Source: Parvularcula maris (GTDB taxonomy: Bacteria > Pseudomonadota > Alphaproteobacteria > Caulobacterales > Parvularculaceae). Taken from it: a DNA stretch of 64,000 bases. Under the pieces are notes generated by a model, which searched no databases, had not been told where the DNA came from, and worked only from the letters and a program-made list of their open reading frames with translations. Within the stretch, counting starts at the first letter, position 1; every line of letters begins with the position of its first letter. This document shows positions 35,141 through 43,161 of the stretch, piece by piece. The stretch spans positions 113,015 through 177,014 of the forward strand of contig NZ_JANIBC010000002.1 in assembly GCF_024505085.1 (NCBI RefSeq), written 5' to 3'. The translations under genes were made by a program, and so were the position numbers.

Positions 35141-35815
35141 TCACGCCGCTTCGCCGTCCTCTTCCAGCTCGTCGCCCTCTTCACCGCTGGGCCTCGGCAC
35201 GTCGAAGCCGGGCGGTAGCGTCCCTTCGAGGAGGCCTTGGGCCTTGAGGTCCTGGAGGCCCGGTAGGTCGCCCACCGTATCGAGGTCGAAGTGCTCGAGA
35301 AAGGCGGGCGTCGTGCCGTAGAGGAGCGGCCTTCCCGGTGCGTCCCGGCGGCCGCGCATCTTCACCCAGCCAAGCTGCATGAGCTGGTCGAGGGAGCCCT
35401 TGGAGACGGCGACGCCCCTCACCTCCTCGATGTCGGCGCGACTGCAGGGCTGGTGGTAGGCGATGATGGCAAGGGTCTCGAGTGCGGGCCGCGAGAGCTT
35501 TCGCGTGGTCTCCTGATGGGTGACCAGCACCTGGGCGCAGTCCTCGGCGGTGACGAACTGCCACCGGCCCGAGACCTGGCGCAGGTGAATGCCCCGGTCC
35601 TGATAGTGGCCCTGCAGCTCCTGCAGCAGCGGCGCCACGGGTCCTCCGGGCACACGGTCGGCGATGACGGTCTCGCTGAGCGGCTCGGGCGAGGCGAAAA
35701 GGAGCGCCTCGATGCGGCGGAGGCGCTGAGCCTCGGCGATGCCTTGGGCTTCGGGCTCGAGCGCCAGCTCGGCCTCCTCGAAGGCTTGCTCGTCTTCGGC
35801 GTGGAGCTCGCTCAC
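35141..35815 (-). CDS. scpB: Segregation and condensation protein B
   Basis: A 224-residue winged-helix partner of ScpA in the Smc condensin complex. Recognisable parts are RRIEALLFASPEPLS, RPALETLAIIAYHQPCSRAD, and IEEVRGVAVSKGSLDQL with GRPLLYGTTPAFLEHF. The C-terminus is acidic. The GTG start (35815) overlaps the scpA stop by four bases (GTGA), so the genes are translationally coupled. Confidence 0.93.
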   Translation of the reverse strand: MSELHAEDEQAFEEAELALEPEAQGIAEAQRLRRIEALLFASPEPLSETVIADRVPGGPVAPLLQELQGHYQDRGIHLRQVSGRWQFVTAEDCAQVLVTHQETTRKLSRPALETLAIIAYHQPCSRADIEEVRGVAVSKGSLDQLMQLGWVKMRGRRDAPGRPLLYGTTPAFLEHFDLDTVGDLPGLQDLKAQGLLEGTLPPGFDVPRPSGEEGDELEEDGEAA

Positions 35816-36585
35816 GACGCGGCCCTGACCATGACCGGGGCGAAGGCCTCGTCCTGGCGGACCTCGCACTGGCCGTCGCGGGCCGCCTCCAGGGCGGCGG
35901 TGAAGGTCGAGGCCACCACCGAGCCCTCCGGAGCACGGAAGGGGTTGGGCATGGCGATCCGGCCGATCTCCTGCCACTCCTCGCTCGCGCTGAGAATCTC
36001 GCGCAGCTTCTCGCGGGCCTCTTCGATGCGCAGGAGCGGGATGGGGTCGGCGCGCTTCTCCGGCGGGGCTGCGCGCAGGCGCTGCACCGAGTAGGCCTGG
36101 AGGAGGTCGTAGAGCTCGGCCGCCGTGTGGGTGGTGCGGCGCACCTCGGTGCCGCGCACGCCGCGAGGGAAGACGTCACGGCCCAGAAGCCTGCGCCCGG
36201 TCAGCGCCCTTGCCGCCTTGCGCATGGCGTCGAGGCGCCGCAGGCGGTGGGCCAGAAGCTCGGCGATCTCCTCACCGGAGAGTTCCTCGTCGTCGTCCTG
36301 CTTGGGCAGCAGAAGCCGGGTCTTCAGATAGGTCAGCCAGCTCGCCATGACGAGGTAGTCGGCGGCGAGCTGCAGATTGCGCGAGCGCGCCTCTTCGACA
36401 AAGCGGATATACTGCTCGGCGAGGGCCAGGACGGAGATCTCGCGCAGGTCCACCTTCTGGCGGTGGGCGAGGTCGAGGAGCGCGTCGAGCGGCCCCTCAT
36501 AGCCTTCGAGACGGAGGATCAGGGTCTCGGTGGGATCGGAGGCCCCCGCCTCCTCCTCGAACTCTGGTACCTGATCGTCGAACAA
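35812..36585 (-). CDS. scpA: Segregation and condensation protein A (kleisin)
   Basis: A 257-residue kleisin that bridges Smc heads. LRLEGYEGPLDALLDLAHRQKVDL and AADYLVMASWLTYLKTRLLLP are the standard N-terminal stretches; the C-terminal winged helix holds FTAALEAARDGQCEVRQDEAF. The start is a TTG at 36585 with GGGGG upstream; no ATG or GTG fits the family N-terminus. nagZ, which usually precedes scpA in this class, is absent and the SPOR gene comes next. Confidence 0.92.
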   Translation of the reverse strand: MFDDQVPEFEEEAGASDPTETLILRLEGYEGPLDALLDLAHRQKVDLREISVLALAEQYIRFVEEARSRNLQLAADYLVMASWLTYLKTRLLLPKQDDDEELSGEEIAELLAHRLRRLDAMRKAARALTGRRLLGRDVFPRGVRGTEVRRTTHTAAELYDLLQAYSVQRLRAAPPEKRADPIPLLRIEEAREKLREILSASEEWQEIGRIAMPNPFRAPEGSVVASTFTAALEAARDGQCEVRQDEAFAPVMVRAAS

Positions 36586-36643
36586 AGCTGCCCCCAGTGT
36601 GACGGTTCCGCTCAGTTAGAACGAGTCGCGCCGCGAACGCACG

Positions 36644-37462
36644 TTAAACTCCGCGAACCAGGCAGTCCTGCCCCTTGGCCTTGAGGCTCCGGCAGTAGGC
36701 GTCGGCGTCGGACTTCGATGTGAAGGGGCCGATGCGCAGGCGGTGATAGGTCCGGCCCTTCACTTCGGCCACTTGGATGTCCGGGCTCTTGCCGGAGAGA
36801 AGCCCGCCCATGCGGCTGCCGAGGCTGTCGAAGTAGTCGAGGGCCGCCTTGTTGCTGTCGAAGGCGCCGACCTGGACCACATGGGTCGCAGCGGCCGCGG
36901 CCGCCGGTGCGGGGCGCTGCTGGACCGGCTGGACGGCGGGGCGCTGCTCGACGGTGCGGACGACAGGGTCCTGGCGGACCGGCGTCTGGGCTGCGGCGAC
37001 GGCGGGCTTCTGCCGCGGCGGCTCGGAGGCTTGCCGCTGCTGGGTGGTCTCGGACGTGGAGGCGGTCGAGGCCCGCTCGGCCACGGTCTCCTGCCGCACC
37101 GGCTCACGGCGAGCGGCCGTCGGCGCGCCCGAGTAGCCGTTAAGGGCGTCGCGCGAGGGGTTCTCTTCGGTCACCGTGCGGGTAGTAGAGTTGCCGGCGA
37201 GAAGGTCCTGGACTTCCTGGCGGGTGCCGTCGCGGTTGGCCGTCAAAGGAACGTCCTCTGCGATCGGGGTCGGGTCGGCGACCACGGCAGGCAGCGTCTC
37301 GGAGGCGGCGATCCCCGTCGCCATGCCCTGGCGGTAGGCGTAGTAGACCACCAGAGCGAACACCATCAGGAGCGTGGCGAGAATGGCCAGGATGGTGAAG
37401 CCGGACAGGCCGTCCTCTTCATCGTCGAAAATGCTACCGGGCTGGGCTACGGTGCTGGACAT
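36644..37462 (-). CDS. SPOR-domain cell-division protein
   Basis: A 272-residue inner-membrane protein: a short acidic N-terminus, one transmembrane helix (about 21-42), a long Pro/Ala/Gln/Thr-rich periplasmic linker and a C-terminal SPOR domain (about 190-272) that binds denuded glycan strands at the septum. SPOR stretches: THVVQVGAFDSNKAALDYF and YHRLRIGPFTSKSDADAYC. Located between dgt and scpA as in related genomes, though argS and nagZ are missing from either side. Confidence 0.9.
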   Translation of the reverse strand: MSSTVAQPGSIFDDEEDGLSGFTILAILATLLMVFALVVYYAYRQGMATGIAASETLPAVVADPTPIAEDVPLTANRDGTRQEVQDLLAGNSTTRTVTEENPSRDALNGYSGAPTAARREPVRQETVAERASTASTSETTQQRQASEPPRQKPAVAAAQTPVRQDPVVRTVEQRPAVQPVQQRPAPAAAAAATHVVQVGAFDSNKAALDYFDSLGSRMGGLLSGKSPDIQVAEVKGRTYHRLRIGPFTSKSDADAYCRSLKAKGQDCLVRGV

Positions 37463-37561
37463 CGCTTGGGTCCTCGAAAATTGGTTTGTTAAGCGTTTGG
37501 CCCATCAAAGGTAAACGCCGCATTAACCATCGAGGCAAGGTTGGGGAGAAAATCTTGGTGC

Positions 37562-37708
37562 CTCCCTCTCCCCCGCGGGGAGAGGGACCGAGGGTGAGGG
37601 GCCTTCGAAGTGCAGAAGCTCACGCGAAGCAAAGCACCGAACGGCTTCGCCGAGGCCCCCACCCGAAATCAAATAGATTTCGACCTCTCCCGCGGGCGGG
37701 AGAGGTGA
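37562..37708. repeat. Dispersed palindromic repeat family R2, copy 3
   Basis: CTCCCTCTCCCCCGCGGGG and GACCGAGGGTGAGGG at the left, CACCCGAAATC and GACCTCTCCCGCGGGCGGGA at the right. It sits between SPOR and dgt, where argS would be expected. Confidence 0.85.
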
Positions 37709-37718
37709 GCTTCCCGAA

Positions 37719-38912
37719 CTACAAAAAACTCCGCGACAGGTCGAACAGACGCTTGTGCTCGTGGATGGCGTAGCGGTCGGTCATGCCGGCGATGTAGTCG
37801 CAGACGACGCGAAGGCGCTTCTCCCGCCCCTCCCCTTCCAGCCGTTCGAACCAGGCGGGGGGCAGGATCTCCGGCTCCTCCGCATAAAGATCGAAGAGAT
37901 CTCTTACGATGCGCTTGGCCTGGGAGCGGACCTGGTTGACCTTGTGGTGGCGGTACATGCGGGTGAAGAGGAAGCGGCGGAGCTCGGTCATCTCCTCGGT
38001 CATGGCGTCGGAGAAAGCCGCCGTCGGCTGCTTCGCATGACGGATATCGTCAGCGTGCTGCGGGTTCAGCTCTTCGAGGCGGCGGGAGGTCTCTTCGAGC
38101 ACATCCGCCACCATGCGGCCGATCAGGGCGCTGATGGCTTCGGCGATCTGCACCTCCTTCGGCTCGCCCGGCCAGTCCTGACGCGCCTGCCGCAGAGCCG
38201 GACCGAGCAGCGGCACCTCCATCGCCTCGTCGAAGCTGAAGAGCCCGGCGCGAAGCCCGTCATCGCTGTCATGGTTGTTGTAGGCGATGTCGTCGGCTAG
38301 CGCCGCGAGCTGCGCCTCGAGGCTGGGGAAGGTATGAAGCCAGAGGTCCTGGCGCTCCGCATACTCACGAATGGCAACGGGCACCTCTTCCTCCTTGCCG
38401 CGGAGGCTGCCTGTGAGGGGACCGTTATGCTTGACCACACCCTCCAGGGTCTCCCAGGTGAGGTTGAGGCCGAGATAGGCCCCGTGCTGACGTTCGAGCT
38501 TGGTCAGAAGGCGGAGGGTCTGGGCGTTGTGGTCGAACCCCCCTGCCCCCTCCATGCAGGCCTTCAGCACGTCCTCGCCGGTATGGCCGAAGGGCGGGTG
38601 GCCGAGGTCATGGCTGAGGGCCACCACTTCGGCCAAATCCTCGTCGAGCTTCAGGGTGCGCGACATGGCGCGGGCGATCTGGCTGACTTCGAGGCTGTGG
38701 GTCAGGCGGGTTCGGTAGTGGTCCCCCTCGTGGAAGACGAAGACCTGCGTCTTGTGCTTGAGGCGCCGGAAGGCCACCGTGTGCAGCACCCGGTCGCGGT
38801 CGCGCTGAAACGGTGTCCGCCCCTTGCTGTCGGTCTCCGGGTAGAGCCTGCCTCGGGTCTCGTGCGCACGGGCGGCGAAGGGGGCGAGAGGCGCGGGAAA
38901 AGCGAGCGGCAT
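37719..38912 (-). CDS. dgt: dGTPase-like deoxynucleotide triphosphohydrolase
   Basis: A 397-residue HD-domain enzyme that releases triphosphate from dGTP-type deoxynucleotides. HD metal ligands appear as HTVAFRRLKHKTQV, THSLEVSQIARAMSR and LSHDLGHPPFGHTGE, then DDIAYNNHD. The length fits the type II family without an extra domain. It reads away from phoX with 227 bases between the starts; related genomes have erpA/xthA here. Confidence 0.92.
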   Translation of the reverse strand: MPLAFPAPLAPFAARAHETRGRLYPETDSKGRTPFQRDRDRVLHTVAFRRLKHKTQVFVFHEGDHYRTRLTHSLEVSQIARAMSRTLKLDEDLAEVVALSHDLGHPPFGHTGEDVLKACMEGAGGFDHNAQTLRLLTKLERQHGAYLGLNLTWETLEGVVKHNGPLTGSLRGKEEEVPVAIREYAERQDLWLHTFPSLEAQLAALADDIAYNNHDSDDGLRAGLFSFDEAMEVPLLGPALRQARQDWPGEPKEVQIAEAISALIGRMVADVLEETSRRLEELNPQHADDIRHAKQPTAAFSDAMTEEMTELRRFLFTRMYRHHKVNQVRSQAKRIVRDLFDLYAEEPEILPPAWFERLEGEGREKRLRVVCDYIAGMTDRYAIHEHKRLFDLSRSFL

Positions 38913-39139
38913 GAAAGCCTCCGGCAGAGAAACGAGACACGGCTGCGCCGATTCCAGGTCGAGCGTCGAGTCGCTTCTTGCGAAGCATTCGCAAATGAAC
39001 GTGATGTTCTACCCCGTCATGTTTCAGTCAATACAAATACACAGTCACGCTGTACACGTACCTTTCGTATCTCTGCAATAAAACCGACACGTTCCGCGCT
39101 TACGCCTCGCCTATGCTACACGCTTAGGGAGTATGGCAG
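38913..39139. promoter_or_regulatory. Divergent promoter region between dgt and phoX
   Basis: 227 bases, AT-richer than the flanks from about 39000 on. A phosphate-responsive site would be expected for phoX, but I found no convincing Pho box. AGGGAG precedes the GTG of phoX at about nine bases. Confidence 0.4.
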
Positions 39140-41242
39140 GTGAGAGCTTCATCCAGCACCGAACCGAACAATCTCGACAACAGTGCGATGCACGACGACA
39201 AGGAGAACGTCGGCAGCAACCGCTCAGGCAACAGACCGTTTGCGGACATTCTCGCCCGGACCCCGTCGCGCAGGCACATGCTGCAGGGATCGCTGGCCAC
39301 GGCGGCGGCCGGTTTCCTCGTCCCCAACGTCATCGGCAAGGCCGAGGCCCAGGGGTTCGGCCGCAACCAGGACCTCATCGACTTCAAGACCGTCAGCCTG
39401 GCAGAGGCACAGACCGACCTCGCCAGCCCCAGCATCTCCGACGACTACGAGTACCAGGTGCTGATCCCCTGGGGCACGCCGATCGAGCCCGGCATCGTGC
39501 GGGAGTTCGACGGCGATCCGAACAACCGTCCGACCTCGGCCGAAGCGCCGCTTCAGGTGGGTATCGGCCATGACGGCATGTGGTACTTCCCCCTGGACGA
39601 TCAGGGCCGCGGCAGGGGCAGCAGCTTCCGCCGCAACCTCTTCTCCTCGAACGAGGGGATGCTGTGCGTGAACCACGAGTTCGGTCAGACCTCGACGGTG
39701 CTGGGCAAGGTGGTGCCGGAGAGCCTCGACGATGTCCGCATCATGCAGGCCGTGCACGGCGTGTCGGTGGTCAAGATCGAGCGCGCCGGCAACGGAAGGT
39801 GGGACGTCGCGGCCAGCAAGAACGCTCGCCGCATCACCGTGAACACCCCTGTCGCCTTCAGCGGCCCGGTCGCAGGCTCGGAGCAGCTCGACAACGAGAA
39901 CGGCAATATCCCCCTCGGCACGGTGAACAATTGCGGCTCCGGCCCAACCCCTTGGGGCACCTATCTGACCTGCGAGGAGAACTTCAACGGCTATTTCGGC
40001 GTACAGGGATCGATCAACGGTTCGGATACCGTGCCCCAGCCCGAAACCTTCAGCTTCCGCGATGCGCTCTCCGTTCAGGGGCTCGACCGCTACGGTTTCG
40101 ACAATGACGGCTTCAACTACTACTGGCACGAGTTCGACGGACGCTTCGACCTCTCCGATGAGGAGTACGCGAACGAGCACAAGCGCTTCGGCTGGATCGT
40201 CGAGATCGACCCGATGAACGCCCGCCAGGTGCCGACCAAGCGCACTGCCATGGGCCGCTTCAAGCACGAGGCCGTCGCCATCGGCACCTCGCGCCGTGGC
40301 CGCGCCGTGCCCTTCGGTACGGACGGCCAGGTGGTCGCCTATATGGGCGACGACGAGCGCTTCGACTACTGCTACCGCTTCGTCTCGGACGAGACCTCCT
40401 GGCAGCGGGCCATCGCCCAGGGCCGCAACCCGCTGGACTTCGGAAAGCTGTTCGTCGCCAAGTTCTTCGAACCGGCCGAGGGCTCCTTGGAGGGGCGCGG
40501 CGAGTGGCTCGAGATCACCCGCAACGACCCCCTTCTCGCCGCTGCGTTCAAGGACGATGCGGAGATGCTGGTCTTCACCAGGATCGCAGCGGACATCCTC
40601 GGCGCGACGCCCATGGACAGGCCCGAATGGACCACGATCGGCGCCCGGAACGGCTGGCCCGACGGATCGGTCTACTGGACGCTGACCAACAACTCCCGGC
40701 GAGACGGCGGCACCGGCTTCCGCCCCGGCGTCTCGCCTAGCGGTGGTCAATCCTTCAATCTCGGTGCCGAAGGTCCCAACACGGAGGTCGACAACCCTGA
40801 CGGCTACATCCTCAAGACCACGGATGATGGCCGCGGCTATACGGGCAAGGGCTTCTCGTGGGAGGTCTTCATCCTCGCCTCCTCCACGAGGGACACGGAG
40901 AACGTCTTCACCGACCCCGATGCGGCCTATGCCGACCCCTTCGGACGCCTCTTCATCGGCACGGATGGCGGCCAGCCCAACGGCATCAACAACCAGCTCG
41001 TCGTCTTCGACACCACCAAACCGGATGCGGAGCCGCAACGCCTCTTCACCGGCGTGGACGGTGACGAGATCACCGGCTGGGCGACCACGCCGGACTACCG
41101 CACCGCCTTCACCAACTCCCAGCACCCCGGCAATGGCGACCCCTCGGTCACCAACTTCCCGGCCCCGCGGGACAACTTCACCATCCCGCGCGACTGCACG
41201 GTGGTGATCCGCCGCAAGGACGGAGGTGTGGTGGGTTCGTAA
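39140..41242 (+). CDS. phoX: PhoX-family alkaline phosphatase, Tat-exported
   Basis: A 700-residue exported phosphatase (DUF839) that frees phosphate from organic esters and uses iron and calcium rather than zinc. A twin-arginine signal is clear: TPSRRHMLQGSLATAAAGF, Arg44-Arg45, with an unusually long n-region. Family stretches follow: CVNHEFG, VNNCGSGPTPWGTYLTCEEN and FGWIVEIDP, with FKHEAVAIG and YMGDDERFDYCYRFVS, then TDGGQPN near the end. GTG 39140 is used; ATG 39188 also leaves the RR motif intact but lacks a ribosome-binding site. TatABC, its likely exporter, is encoded 7-8 kb away. Confidence 0.93.
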   Translation: MRASSSTEPNNLDNSAMHDDKENVGSNRSGNRPFADILARTPSRRHMLQGSLATAAAGFLVPNVIGKAEAQGFGRNQDLIDFKTVSLAEAQTDLASPSISDDYEYQVLIPWGTPIEPGIVREFDGDPNNRPTSAEAPLQVGIGHDGMWYFPLDDQGRGRGSSFRRNLFSSNEGMLCVNHEFGQTSTVLGKVVPESLDDVRIMQAVHGVSVVKIERAGNGRWDVAASKNARRITVNTPVAFSGPVAGSEQLDNENGNIPLGTVNNCGSGPTPWGTYLTCEENFNGYFGVQGSINGSDTVPQPETFSFRDALSVQGLDRYGFDNDGFNYYWHEFDGRFDLSDEEYANEHKRFGWIVEIDPMNARQVPTKRTAMGRFKHEAVAIGTSRRGRAVPFGTDGQVVAYMGDDERFDYCYRFVSDETSWQRAIAQGRNPLDFGKLFVAKFFEPAEGSLEGRGEWLEITRNDPLLAAAFKDDAEMLVFTRIAADILGATPMDRPEWTTIGARNGWPDGSVYWTLTNNSRRDGGTGFRPGVSPSGGQSFNLGAEGPNTEVDNPDGYILKTTDDGRGYTGKGFSWEVFILASSTRDTENVFTDPDAAYADPFGRLFIGTDGGQPNGINNQLVVFDTTKPDAEPQRLFTGVDGDEITGWATTPDYRTAFTNSQHPGNGDPSVTNFPAPRDNFTIPRDCTVVIRRKDGGVVGS

Positions 41243-41271
41243 GAACCGCCTACTGACAAAAGAAATGGACC

Positions 41272-41290
41272 CCTGCGGCTTACCCGCAGG
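41272..41290. terminator. Possible bidirectional terminator between phoX and cheY
   Basis: CCTGCGG-CTTAC-CCGCAGG between convergent genes; T-rich on both strands afterwards but without a long T run. Confidence 0.5.
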
Positions 41291-41309
41291 AGGTTCTTCG
41301 TTTAGAAGG

Positions 41310-41708
41310 CTAGGCCGACTTGCTCAGCGGGCCGAACACGTCCTGGATCGCCTTGATGAGCTGCGCAGGCTCGAAGGGTTTGAGCAGGTAGTTGTTCATC
41401 TTCAGCGCGACCCCCTCTTCGAGGATCGTCCGCGTGGCCTTACCCGTGATAAGAATGAAGCCGACCTTCTGCGTCTTCGGGTTCTGGCGCAGGGCGTAGA
41501 GGAGGTCGATACCGGACATCTTCGGCATGTTGTAGTCCGAGATGACCAGATGCGCCGGGTCCTCGCGCATCATCTGCAGCGCCTCTTTACCATCCTCGGC
41601 GTAGCGAATGTTGGCGATCCCCACCGACGCGAGGGTCTGGGTGATCAAGCCGCGGCTGATCGACATGTCATCGACCACCAGAACCTTCAAGACCTTGACC
41701 AGCGACAT
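41310..41708 (-). CDS. CheY-like response regulator (last gene of the che operon)
   Basis: A 132-residue single-domain receiver. The acidic pocket is VVDD (12-13), the phospho-acceptor is Asp58 in VISDYNMPKMSG, the conserved Thr is in ILITGKA and the Lys in YLLKPF. It resembles the flagellar-motor type of CheY. The operon has a second CheY (45489-45854); typically one acts on the target and one may act as a phosphate sink. No cheZ is present. Confidence 0.9.
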   Translation of the reverse strand: MSLVKVLKVLVVDDMSISRGLITQTLASVGIANIRYAEDGKEALQMMREDPAHLVISDYNMPKMSGIDLLYALRQNPKTQKVGFILITGKATRTILEEGVALKMNNYLLKPFEPAQLIKAIQDVFGPLSKSA

Positions 41709-41810
41709 GGCGCTCTGCTCCCTGCATGACCGGTTCGCCCGGTCTTGTTGTTTCTAGCACGGGAGCGTTAACGCCCCCCTTCCGTGTGCGGCATTCTGCC
41801 TTAACGCGGG

Positions 41811-42686
41811 CTACCGCCTGCGATAGGTCGTGAGGCCCGCAGGCTCGAACATCTCGCGCGCCGGGCCTGCAATGCGCTCCGAATGGCCGATCATCAGATG
41901 CCCGCCCGGCTTGATCGCGGAAGCGAAGCGCTGCCAGAGGACCGCCTTGGTAGCCTCGTCGAAATAGATCACGACGTTGCGGCAGAAGACGGCGTCGAAC
42001 TGTCCCGACATGGGCCAGTGCTGCATCAGGTTCAGCGTCTTGAAGGTGGTCATGGAGCGCAGCGTGTCGCGCACCACATAGCGGTCCGCATTCGGGCCCC
42101 AGCCGGTCTCGAAATACTTGCTGAGAAGTCCGCTTTCGACCGGACGGACGATGTGCTTCTCATAGGCGCCGCGTTTGGCGTGGTCGACCACGTCGCTGTC
42201 GATATCGGTCGCTAGGATGTGCACGTCGCGCTGGGCCAGCTCCGGTGCGTGGCGCAGCAGGGCGAGCGCGACCGAGTAGGGCTCCTCCCCCGTCGAGCAT
42301 CCCGCCGACCAGATGCGGTAGGACCTGCCCGAACTCGTCGCCTGTACCGCTTCGGGGCCTAGCACATTCGTGACCGTATCGAGATGGTGGGGCTCACGGA
42401 AGAAGTGGGTGAGGTTGGTGGTCAGCGCGTTGACGAGCTGCCGCCGCTCGGACTTCGCACCCGACCCCTGCACGTAGAGCACGTACTCGTAGAACGATTT
42501 GAGCCCCAGCGCCCTCAGGCGCTTGGTCAGCCGCGAGTAGACGAGGCTCATCTTCGTCGAGGGCAGGAAGATGCCCGCCTCGTCGTAGAGGATACCCTTG
42601 ATCTGCTTGAAGTCCGTATCGGTGTACGGAAACTCCTGCTGACGTGCTTCTGCTGTCACGTTCTTCTCCTGGACTGCCGCGTTCAA
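41811..42686 (-). CDS. cheR: Chemotaxis protein methyltransferase CheR
   Basis: A 291-residue enzyme that methylates receptor glutamates with S-adenosylmethionine. The N-terminal helical domain is followed by FFREPHHLD, the SAM motif IWSAGCSTGEEPYSVA, ILATDID and FDAVFCRNVVIYFD. The terminal GHSERI stretch is present. The receptor of this operon ends in a pentapeptide of the kind CheR's beta-subdomain binds. It overlaps cheW by four bases. Confidence 0.95.
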   Translation of the reverse strand: MNAAVQEKNVTAEARQQEFPYTDTDFKQIKGILYDEAGIFLPSTKMSLVYSRLTKRLRALGLKSFYEYVLYVQGSGAKSERRQLVNALTTNLTHFFREPHHLDTVTNVLGPEAVQATSSGRSYRIWSAGCSTGEEPYSVALALLRHAPELAQRDVHILATDIDSDVVDHAKRGAYEKHIVRPVESGLLSKYFETGWGPNADRYVVRDTLRSMTTFKTLNLMQHWPMSGQFDAVFCRNVVIYFDEATKAVLWQRFASAIKPGGHLMIGHSERIAGPAREMFEPAGLTTYRRR

Positions 42687-43150
42687 GCGACCTGGGCCAT
42701 CTGCTGGGGCAGGATCTGCTTGAGGTCCACGAAGCGGATCATCTGCTCCTCGCGGGCCACGACGTTCTTGATGAAGGTACGGGCCTGGTCCGAACCGATA
42801 TTCGGCGTGGGCTGAAGATCGTCCGAGCCGATGGACATGATGTCCGAGACCGCGTCCACCAGAAGCCCGAAGAGCTGCCCCTCCACCTGCGCGACGATGA
42901 TGACGTTGCGCTCGGAGGGCTCGGTGAGCTCGAAGCCCAGCCGCGCGCCGAGGTCGATGATGGGCAGCACCGCGCCGCGGAGGTTGATCACCCCGCGCAC
43001 ATAGGAGGGCGCGTGGGGAAGCCTAGTGGCGGGCGTCCAGCCCCTGATCTCCCGCACGGACATGATGTCCACGCAGTACTCGTCATTGTGCACCTTGAAG
43101 GCGATGACCTCGGTCATGAACTGGGTGTGTTCGGTCACAGGTTCGGCCAT
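42683..43150 (-). CDS. cheW: Chemotaxis coupling protein CheW
   Basis: A 155-residue adaptor linking receptor and CheA. Typical stretches: VIAFKVHNDEYCVDIMSVREI, RLPHAPSYVRGVINLRGAVL, PIIDLGARLG and GLLVDAVSDI. Twelve bases downstream of cheA. Confidence 0.95.
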   Translation of the reverse strand: MAEPVTEHTQFMTEVIAFKVHNDEYCVDIMSVREIRGWTPATRLPHAPSYVRGVINLRGAVLPIIDLGARLGFELTEPSERNVIIVAQVEGQLFGLLVDAVSDIMSIGSDDLQPTPNIGSDQARTFIKNVVAREEQMIRFVDLKQILPQQMAQVA

Positions 43151-43161
43151 GATGGGTTCTC

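Noticed and set aside
38990..39060. Possible Pho box before phoX (two CAGTCA copies)
   Set aside because: The two copies start 17 bases apart, while Pho box half-sites repeat at 11 bases, and the match to CTGTCAT is weak.
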